NCBI GenBank assembly: GCA_029959085.1
Contig: JARWIR010000039.1
Span: 496,001 to 560,000 of the forward strand
Direction: 5' to 3'
Source: Nemophila menziesii
Lineage: Eukaryota > Streptophyta > Magnoliopsida > Boraginales > Hydrophyllaceae
Length of the DNA: 64,000 bases
Under the pieces are notes generated by a model, which ran no database searches, was not told the origin of the DNA, and saw nothing but the letters and a program-made list of their open reading frames with translations. Positions 56,600-64,000 of the stretch are shown here, piece after piece (the first letter of the stretch is position 1; every line of letters begins with the position of its first letter). The position numbers were made by a program, and so were the translations under genes.

Positions 56600-57480
56600 A
56601 AACTGAGATAGTTAATAAACTTGGTAGTAATTAAGATGCTTAGGTCTGATAAGGGTAATCCATATAGATCATATTCTCTTAAATAATTTTGTAAATTTGA
56701 CAGAATAGATCGTGAACTTAGTGCCCAACACATGTAACCCCAACAAAATGTCACAATCATATAACCCTTACAAAAATGTTGAATGCCTTATTAATTAGTT
56801 CACGCTTACCCAAAAGAATGTGGGGAGGGAAGTTGCCTTGTCTGTTTAGTGCTTACTTAGTACTGATGAAAACTTAGACAAGACCCCTTAAAAGTCGTGG
56901 GAAAATATTTCCACGTAATCTGTAGTAATTAAAAATGCGAGAGTGTTTGGACATGAAAGGGCTAACCAAACTCTTCGAAGCAAACACCGGACCCAAGACC
57001 TTAGATTCAAGTTTAATAGAAAATACCGAGATGTGTGCAAAATATAACTTCTTATTGCTAAATGATAATTTAGTGTGCAAATCTAGATGTGTTGTATTCA
57101 TATTTCCTTAGAAAAGTGAATGATGTAATAAACCTCTTTGCCTCTTGAATAACTTATTTGCTAAAATACTAATGCGCCTATAAGTGATAATTACCTCTCC
57201 CCTTTAAAATTTTGTGAGCCCTAGTAGTATTCCCGAGGATGAACCTAGAAGAAGTAGAGGGCATAGTTTCGATTCAAGGTTTGGACCCGATTGTATCACT
57301 ACTCTTATGACTGAGGATTTTCACCTGGACATTCTAAGTGAAAAGGTAGTAACTTTCTATCTTATAGAGGGAAACCCTAAATTTTTTAATAAGACTATAA
57401 CATCATTAGACATTGGTTTTTGAAAAGAGGGCTTTAATAGAGAACCTGTATCTATTAAAACAAAAACATATATGAGAATT
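56600..57480 (+). pseudogene. copia integrase remnant
   Basis: MLRSDKGNPYRS, FCKFDRIDRELSAQ and PQQN near 56630-56760 correspond to the second catalytic Asp region and the PQQNG motif of copia integrase. At 57214-57470 the linker before RT is readable (EDEPRRSRG, FGPDCITTL, IEGNPKFFNKTITSLD). Multiple stops. Confidence 0.7.
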
Positions 57481-58540
57481 AACCAACTTTTCTAAGGGTA
57501 GTGACCTAATTAGTAGCAGGTGGATTTTAAGGAAGAAATGGGACTTGGTGCTTTAATAGATATATAATCATATCTATACTTTTCATTAGGGGTTTCACCT
57601 ATAAATAAAAGTTTAGATTACTTTGACCCCTACTACCTTGTATAGCCACTCTTAGACCCTTATTGCACTAAATGTCATTCACAAATGAGTTATACATTAC
57701 ATGGATGTTAAATCTATGTTTGAATGAAGATATAGGTGAAGATATCTCTATGGTGCAACTTGGAGGGTTGGTGGTTTCAGGTCAAGAGAAAAATTCATGA
57801 AAATTCAAGAAGTCATTGTATGGATTTTAACATGCACTTAACTAGTGGCTAAGAATATTCGTTTTTGTATGAAAAGAGACAATATAAGTATATCCTTTGT
57901 TAGGAGAGAAAGTAATAGAAGTGCGGATTGGGTGGCAAAACAAATGCTAAGTGGCAATTTGTTTGGTCTTTGGAGTGAAATTCCTCCTCCCTATTTGGCC
58001 AACTTAATTAGAAATGACTTTGATGCTGTAGGAGTAGGATAATTTGTAACAAATTTTGGGATTTATAATATCATATTTTTCAACTAAAAAAACTAGTACC
58101 TCAATAAAAGATGGATTTGTGGTTAATACCTCTGACCTTTGTTTTTACTTTAGGGTAATAGGGTTAGATTGTGTTATATTTTGTAGATATGTGTATGACA
58201 TGCTCATCTTTTGGTACTTTAATTCATGATACTAAATGCTTCTAGTCTTATATTTACGAATAAAATATGTGGGGGAAGTTGGTGTGATCCTAAGTGTAAA
58301 AATTATTAGAGGTAGTGATTGTATTTCCCATTAGTTAGTCTCTCTATGTAGAAAATATGTTGAAATTATATGACTCTTTTGTTGTAGTGCCTGGTAAAAT
58401 TCCTTATAGTTCAAGTATTCATGCATTTGAGAACTTTGGGGGTGTGGTATCCCTTAATGAATATGCTAAAATTATAGGAAGTCTGATGTTCTTAATGTAC
58501 TATACTCAACCTGATATTCCTATGTTGTAAAGAGACTTAG
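57481..58540 (+). pseudogene. copia reverse transcriptase remnant, split by a foreign fragment
   Basis: The N-terminal half (RWILRKKWDL near 57530, EDISMVQLGGLVVSGQE near 57740-57790) and the C-terminal half (YVYDMLIFGT near 58185, equivalent to the YVDDM catalytic box; NEYAKIIGSLMFLMYYTQPDI near 58455-58520) are recognisable. The catalytic box reads YVYD. Positions 57845-58060 between the halves are unrelated. Confidence 0.75.
57845..58042 (+). pseudogene. RNase H-like (RVT_3) fragment inside the copia RT
   Basis: An open stretch with ISISFVRRESNRSADWVAKQ and a PPPYLANLIRND tail is typical of the C-terminal end of plant RVT_3 / LINE-type RNase H domains (V-R-R-E-x-N-x-x-A-D). It is out of place within copia RT and must be a captured or inserted piece. 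No catalytic N-terminal part is present. Confidence 0.6.
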
Positions 58541-58639
58541 TCTCTATACTGACAACCCGAGTAGTGACCACCGGGTACTTAGGAGTACTATTGATCTAGT
58601 TGTGCACTTTAACAAGTTTTCTGAAGTTCTTGAGGGGCT

Positions 58640-59090
58640 TTTGTAATGCAAACTGGATCCTGAATAATGATGAAGTTAATTCCACCAGTGGCTATGCGTT
58701 CTTCTCAGAAGGAAGTGATATATCGTTGAAGTCCCCTTAACAAACTTGTATACCATAATCCTTTATAGAGTCCGAGTTTATAGAACTAGAGTTGGCTGGA
58801 CAAGAAGCTTAGTGGTTGAGGAGTCTCCTATCCGATGTGTCACTATGAGATAGAAGTGTCATACCAATGTGCATGCATTGTGATTCGCAAGAAGTGATCA
58901 GAGTCACTCATAATAGCGTCTACGATGAAAAAATAAGACACAATCGCATCAAACGTGGATCAGTAAAACAGTCGCTAAATAATGGTGTAGTAGCCTTGGA
59001 ATATGTATGATTAAAGAAGAATCCAGTTGATTTTTTCACCAAAGGTTAAACCAGGGACTAGCCCTGGAAATATCAAAGGGGGTGGAAATA
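58640..59090 (+). pseudogene. copia RNase H remnant
   Basis: CNANWILNNDEVNSTSGYAFF near 58650 matches the first part of copia RNase H. ELAGQEA near 58800, HCDSQEVIRVTHNSVYDEK near 58875-58930 and NNGVVALEYV near 58980 follow, broken by stops and frameshifts. Confidence 0.8.
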
Positions 59091-59189
59091 AAACTCATTT
59101 ATGGAGAACATATGACTGACGAGTCTATATGATGCACTATCTTTCCATTCCTATGGCGTATATTGTGCATACAAGAGTATATTAGCTCT

Positions 59190-59690
59190 TAATGAATTCA
59201 TAACTATGCGTAGTGGTCCTATTGAGACGGTCTTGATGAATTCACTATTGAGGTTTATATATATTGCTCCTACTTAATGAATTCATAGCCATACGTGGTG
59301 GTCTCATTGAGATGGATTTGATGAATTCACCATTTAGGTTGATATATATTGCTCTTACTTAATGTTAACATAACCTTTGATAGTGGTCATATTAAGAAGA
59401 TTTTAATAAATTCACTAATAGGGTTGAGGCATGTTGCTTTTAAAAGAGCTTAAGGACGAGTTTACAACTCTTAATTATTTCATAGCCATTAAATGATGGT
59501 CCCATCTAGAAGGAATTGATGAATTAACCGACGATATTGAGATACACTTTTTACAATATGACTTCAAGGAGACGTCCTTGATGATCCTATTAGGATGAGT
59601 TTATACATCAAATATGAATTTATAGCTCATAGAGATGGTCCTACTGAGAAGGTTTTGATGAACTCGAGAGACACATGAGGAGGCTGAACT
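59190..59690 (+). repeat. Imperfect tandem repeats in the copia 3' region
   Basis: A unit beginning TTAATGAATTCATAGCCAT and containing GTGGTCCTATTGAGA and TTTTGATGAATTCAC recurs at about 59190, 59276, 59361, 59474 and 59610. The first three are about 85 bp apart; later spacing is longer and sequence decayed. Confidence 0.65.
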
Positions 59691-59993
59691 CTATTTCTCT
59701 TAATGATCTCGAGATCTGAAAGGGGTTGTTTATTTGGGTAGACATTATTGGAGATTACCTACGTGTAAAAAAGGGTAATAATTGAGGAATACATAAATAC
59801 TAGCGGGTAGAGTATGTGCTGCGAGGGTCTCGGTCAAAGACTGCCAAGCTTAAGAGTACATTCACTTTACAAGATTTGGTGGTTGCCTCACTTCAATACG
59901 TGTCAATTCAAATAGAAATATATTTTCACTTAAGTACAATTCACCTAATGCTGGTATGCACGAAAACTTGTTCACCTTTCCTCCCAGAGTCTG

Positions 59994-60004
59994 AGTGGGG
60001 GGAT
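59994..60004 (+). other. Polypurine tract of the copia element
   Basis: GAGTGGGGGGAT directly precedes the 3' LTR start at 60005. Confidence 0.65.
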
Positions 60005-60991
60005 TGTTAGAAGTTAAAGGAACTTTTCATGGGGTTTTCCTGCTTTTGGAGAAAGAGAAAACCAAGAGGTTTTTCCTTGAAAAGTTCCACATTGAAAATG
60101 GAGATGGGAAAAATAGTCTACAATTTTTTTATCTTTCTACACATTTCAAAAGATTTAAGACATAGATGTCCTAACTTAGATGTGAAGTTATGCCCTGTGA
60201 AATGCAACAAACCAGGTTTCGAACCCCTCTGAATACTATTTTGGGGATGAGTTCTGTTTTACTACCCAACAAAAAGTTCTAATTAGTAGATGGACAGTCG
60301 CGAGGCGTGGTCGTGGGGGTGTTGGAAAATTAAAAAAATATAAAATATTTTACGAGCGGGTATTTATCGAGTCAGGACTAAGTCGTACCTATCTTTAAAG
60401 TTGTCAGTCATCTTCATGGAGTTTATTACCAAGAGTCAGAAACTCGTGCATTATAAGAACGTCATGACTGCTACCATCCCTAATGGTAGTGCTTAGGAGT
60501 TACAAGAACTAATCAGATTCGTTCTTCCCCTTGTCAAATAAAACATCCAGGTTCATGCCAGCTTCTAAGAGAAGAGTAACAGTTTTTGGGCTTCATGATT
60601 GACGTGTTTATGATAGACTTTATGGTGTACTTTATAAATGGCTTTGTTGCAAACAGGTTTTGATGTTAACACTACATAAAGAGGCTCAAAGATCATTTAG
60701 AAACACACCAACAACAACAAAATTACAACACACCAGAAAGTTCTTTAACTCTACTTCTCTCGTTGGTCGTTTTCTAAGTATAAGATAGTGATAGAGTTTA
60801 TTTTGTGTAGAGATACTAGTTGCACCCAAAATATCCTTTTTAAGGCAACCACATTATCGCTCGAAATACTGGTATCCGTGTAAATTCTGATTTATATTTC
60901 AATTTTGTGTAATCTTGTTTTGTTTACAATTCGATATATATTATTGTTAAAACTATTTCGCACGAATATTGTTCATTATTATTTGCCAACA
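60005..60991 (+). repeat. 3' LTR of the copia element
   Basis: 987 bp; about 150 bp longer than the 5' LTR, mostly through sequence around 60210-60350. Confidence 0.8.
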
Positions 60992-61056
60992 GTATCACCT
61001 CTCATTCAAGTTTTGTATTTAGGTTGTGGCTTTCTATTTATAAGCATCATGTTAGT

Positions 61057-61480
61057 CTACAAGAGAGAAAACTCTTTTAGGATCACCCTAAGGAGGAAAA
61101 ACGAAATTATTATGGATTCTATATTAACATGCCCTAGCTTACCACATTTATAACAAACCAAACCAATTCCTTCATATATAAACTGAGCCCAACCAACACT
61201 AGCTCCATGTTGAATACTACGTACAGTTTTCAACGACATATCATTATCTACCCAAACTTTAAAACATATTTCTTTAATAAATTCATGATCAAAAGGGAAT
61301 GCGAAATCTATTTCAACAATTTTTTTCCTATAAAAGAACTAAGAAAATCAATCATAGGCAAACTATTCTGAATGTAAGCCAAACCAATAACTTGTTTCCA
61401 AGCTACTGATTTATTCCAATGAAGACAAAGAATATAAGTACTTAGTTCCATTTGTAAATCACCACATGCAATCCGTTGAT
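61057..61480 (-). pseudogene. LINE ORF1-like remnant with zinc knuckle
   Basis: The minus strand reads VIGLAYIQNSLPMIDFLSSF then VEIDFAFPF, and AQFIYEGIGLVCYKCGKLGH near 61200-61140, a C-x2-C-x4-H knuckle whose final Cys is lost. This order (nucleic-acid-binding DUF4283-like domain, then Y-E-G-I...C-x2-C-G-x-x-G-H) is typical of ORF1 in plant L1-type LINEs. A frameshift lies near 61335. Confidence 0.6.
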
Positions 61481-61499
61481 CAATCCATGTCTATTATCC

Positions 61500-62940
61500 C
61501 ATATGCACATTTAATCATTCTCTTCTTCCAACTTTATTTTAAACATGTTGAGACCAACCTCCTCCACTTGAAAAACTAAATTGGTGTTCCAAGGTTCACT
61601 AATGATTCTAGTGAACATTCGTTTTCTAAATTTTCTATTCTAGCTATAATATAATATGTGGAAAGTTGAGTAACACTGGGGACTTTGTGCTCTAAGTTTA
61701 AGATATTTAGATTAATGGTCTTTTCATACAGGTTGTGAAGAGGTAAGGCATTGAGAAATCAATGCAATATTTTGGTTGTAAAGAAGTGGAAGAATAACCT
61801 TATACGTAAATAGATAGAATATGGCTTCCACTACATCTGCTTTATAATATGTACTTATATTGGTTCTTGAGAAGTGTGATTGGAGATCACTTCATATCTT
61901 TTATAGATTTCTCCATATGTGAAATCAATCAACTAGTCTTGATTACTAGGTGTCGATCATACACTTGGACGAGAAACACCAAAGTAGAGATTAATTGGTA
62001 GAAGAAACAAAGAGATGCTATGATGGGGGATAATTGCAACAAAAAAGAATACTACGCAAAAACCAAGACATGATAGGAAAAAGGGGGAAAAAACAAGGCT
62101 AATCTTTAAGGAAACGGAAAAAAATACAATCGGAAAGACAAAAAACATTGAATTGATTTTTATGAACTAAAATGATTAGTTTGCTAGAAAAAATAAAAGA
62201 AGAATACAAATCACTAATTTGGGCTTAAATCAATAAATAAAATTTAAAAAATTCTCAAAAGTTCAAAAAAACTTCAATATTTTTTTGTGTGATGAATTAA
62301 ATGTTGGGTATATTGATAATCTTCCAAAAATTCAATCTACATGAGATAGCCTATAATCAAGACAAAACTGATCACACGAAAATAAATTTTCAAGACAATA
62401 ATAGTATTTAATATATTTTTTTTAAAAATATTATAGTTTTTCATTGGATTATAGAAGGTAGGTAAAGGCAGAGGCGTCCTTGAGGGTAGATCGGAGAGAC
62501 AACTGCTTCGTACCCCTAGTTTTTTGATGTTTTTAGGGATCCCGATCATCTAAATGTATTTTTATATGTAAATATATATATCCCCCGATTATAGTAATTA
62601 AAATGTTAGTTTGGTTGTAATATAACTCATTTTTTCATTAAATTCTAGATTTTAAATCACATTAATAGTTGTTATATTTTTATTTATAATTTTTTTTATT
62701 ATATAGAATAACCTTATTTTGTGAGTTCGTTGTGAATTTCTGAATGTCGATTGACCTTGAATAAAGGTTTGGGTTTAAGGTTTTATTTGTTTTTAGTTAA
62801 GGGATTATGGAATTTAAAAAAAAAGATATAAAATTATTCATTGAATTTAAAAAAAAATGTTTATTATATTTGTGCAAAAAGTTAGGTAGTTTTTTTGTTA
62901 CAAATGAGGTCAAAACGACCCGAAAGTAAAAACTCCCTAC
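61500..62940. other. AT-rich intergenic stretch; nothing recognised
   Basis: Open frames at 61957-62148 and 62337-62549 are low-complexity or lack recognisable motifs. No repeat boundary or RNA gene was found. Confidence 0.4.
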
Positions 62941-62944
62941 ACAA

Positions 62945-63540
62945 ATTTATTAACTAAACGTGATCTAGGCACAACCTAGCCGTACCAGTCCCTAGTTAAC
63001 AACCGCCATAGACAATCTGGTGGATCTCCATATGGGATTGGATCCTCCGTACTATTCGCACCAAATTTAGCCATTCAGTCTGCACAATTAATTGCTTCAC
63101 GATAAGCCCAAATCAAATCGAAATGCTCCCTCTCTGCCAAAATATTACGACAAGCTCCTAAAATAGCATTTGCGAAACCTCTTGAATTCACACCGCCTTT
63201 CACTAGCGCGTGCAATTCACTCGAGTCAATCTCAATGTTGAGAGATGTGTACCCTCGAGTCCTCGACTTGCCGCTATGTGCAAACCAAAGTGTAGCACGA
63301 GTAGTTCCGCTTCGAAGAGTGTCCGCGCGAAAAAAACTCCCTGCAACCCTCCCAAATACTCCTTACTACTATATGCGAAACAACCCACCTACCCCGACTA
63401 AAGATTTGTCCATATCAAAGGAGCCATCTATATTCAGTTTAACTCCCGTCTCCGACTTAACTCGTTTAACAAGAATATTCTTTGCCGGTACAATTAGTCC
63501 TCTATCTCTTTCAACCCATGCACGCAAAGGTTAGGTAATT
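62945..63540 (-). pseudogene. RNase H-like (RVT_3) pseudogene
   Basis: Minus-strand segments in different frames: KLNIDGSFDM near 63440 (first catalytic Asp region), GCFAYSSKEYLGGLQGVFFA and EAELLVLHFGLHIAASRGL at 63388-63260 (catalytic Glu region), IEIDSSELHALVKGG near 63230, and REAINCAD with a stop near 63080. This is the order of the RVT_3 domain found in plant LINEs and derived host proteins. At least one frameshift near 63395 and a stop make it non-functional. Confidence 0.65.
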
Positions 63541-63736
63541 TTAATAATAATTTAAGTTACATATAGTATTAAACGGTTATTATTGTAAAAATTATCTTTT
63601 AATGGGTGAAATATCATAGAAACATGGTTCGTCCCCCAATTTTTTCCACTTAGGCCAGGGGTGGGGGGATGGGTGCGGGCACATACATCTTCCCCTAGGA
63701 TCTCCTTATTAAAGAGAAGTAGGTCAGGGTGATTTG

Positions 63737-63744
63737 TTATAAAA
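63737..63744 (+). promoter_or_regulatory. Candidate TATA box of the F-box gene
   Basis: TTATAAAA, about 53 bp upstream of the ATG at 63797. Confidence 0.4.
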
Positions 63745-63796
63745 CCTTAATAATAACGCTATTCGTCTAGAGATAGCTTCACACAACAACATCTCA

Positions 63797-64000
63797 ATGA
63801 ATCGGGAAATCGCAAAGATGACGAATGGTTTAGCTGAAGAAAAGGGTAAGCTGTTGATAAATTTACCTCAAGATTTATTGATAAAAATACTCTTCATATT
63901 GCCCATAAAATTATTGTTGCGTTTAAAATCCGTTTGTAAATTCTTTTACTGTTTTCTGAAAAGCCCTAACTTCATCAACCTGCATATGAACCATCAGCCT
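63797..64000 (+). CDS. F-box protein, N-terminal 68 codons (runs off the window)
   Basis: Open from ATG to the window end. Residues about 21-62 form an F-box: INLPQDLLIKILFILPIK, then LRLKSVCKFF, with the conserved L-P, I-L, L-P and K-S-V-C-K positions. Such proteins bind SKP1 through the F-box and give substrate specificity to SCF ubiquitin ligases. The substrate-binding C-terminal part (often kelch or FBA in plants) lies outside the window. The start was chosen as the first in-frame ATG (MNREIAKMTNG); Met8 is an alternative. Confidence 0.85.
   Translation, partial: MNREIAKMTNGLAEEKGKLLINLPQDLLIKILFILPIKLLLRLKSVCKFFYCFLKSPNFINLHMNHQP

Larger units (their letters stand above)
54963..60991 (+). 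mobile_element. Decayed Ty1/copia element
   Basis: LTRs 54963-55795 and 60005-60991 both begin TGTTRRAARTTAAAGGAAC and end CCAACA. Candidate duplications GTTAC (54958-54962) and GTATC (60992-60996) have diverged. A purine tract precedes the 3' LTR. Between them, integrase, RT and RNase H in the order typical of copia can be followed in shifting frames full of stops. The LTRs differ in length (833 versus 987 bp) and sequence, so the insertion is old and inactive. Confidence 0.85.

Noticed and set aside
62337..62549. 70-codon minus-strand open frame
   Set aside because: Low complexity at one end, no recognisable domain, no supporting context.

Overview
The window is a transposon-packed stretch of nuclear DNA from a flowering plant, most likely a eudicot. 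It holds six Ty3/gypsy elements that look like the Athila lineage, a decayed Ty1/copia element, LINE debris, a MITE, an intron-containing LIFEGUARD/BI-1-like gene and the 5' end of an F-box gene. No bacterial or organellar features, rRNA, tRNA or CRISPR arrays are visible. The species cannot be named from the sequence alone.

Positions 1-50,000 are a nest of gypsy elements that can be taken apart with exact 5-bp target-site duplications. An old, degenerate plus-strand element (called H) survives in three pieces: 3007-3166, 10753-11086 and 46755 to about 49900. P (3167-10747, plus strand, TSD ACATG) and A (11087-46749, minus strand, TSD CAGAT) both sit in H. B (20358-43172, minus, TSD ACTCT) sits in A, and C (28303-41084, minus, TSD CATAC) sits in B. 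LTR differences counted by eye fall in the same order as the nesting: A about 24 of 1562, B about 18 of 1537, C 3 of 1567; P has 1 of 1565. At the left edge lies a truncated minus-strand element (L), joined to H by a perfect 23-bp inverted repeat.

Two kinds of element occur. A and C are about 12.8 kb and carry gag-pol (zinc knuckle, protease, RT, RNase H, integrase) followed by a separate env-like ORF. C has both ORFs open. B, L and H belong to a shortened type in which the protease runs straight into the integrase C-terminus, with RT, RNase H and integrase core missing. P is reduced further, to a zinc-knuckle gag segment. B and P share one LTR family and A and C another; all four share the same primer-binding site, best matched to tRNA-Asp.

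The most interesting signals are non-coding and shared across these elements. An 8-bp hairpin with a GNRA loop lies just after the env-like ORF and shows covariation. A purine-rich box resembling the polypurine tract recurs four or five times per element. Clusters of GC-rich palindromes lie between integrase and the env-like ORF, conserved in position but not in sequence. The first 35-46 bp of each LTR form an inverted repeat.

From about 50 kb the DNA is AT-rich. A decayed LTR remnant, weak repeats and an 8-bp-TSD MITE lead to a four-exon LIFEGUARD-type gene (52317-53577, 242 aa). Next comes a roughly 6-kb dead copia element (54963-60991) inserted in LINE ORF1-like debris, then an RNase H-like (RVT_3) pseudogene, and an F-box coding start running off the right end.
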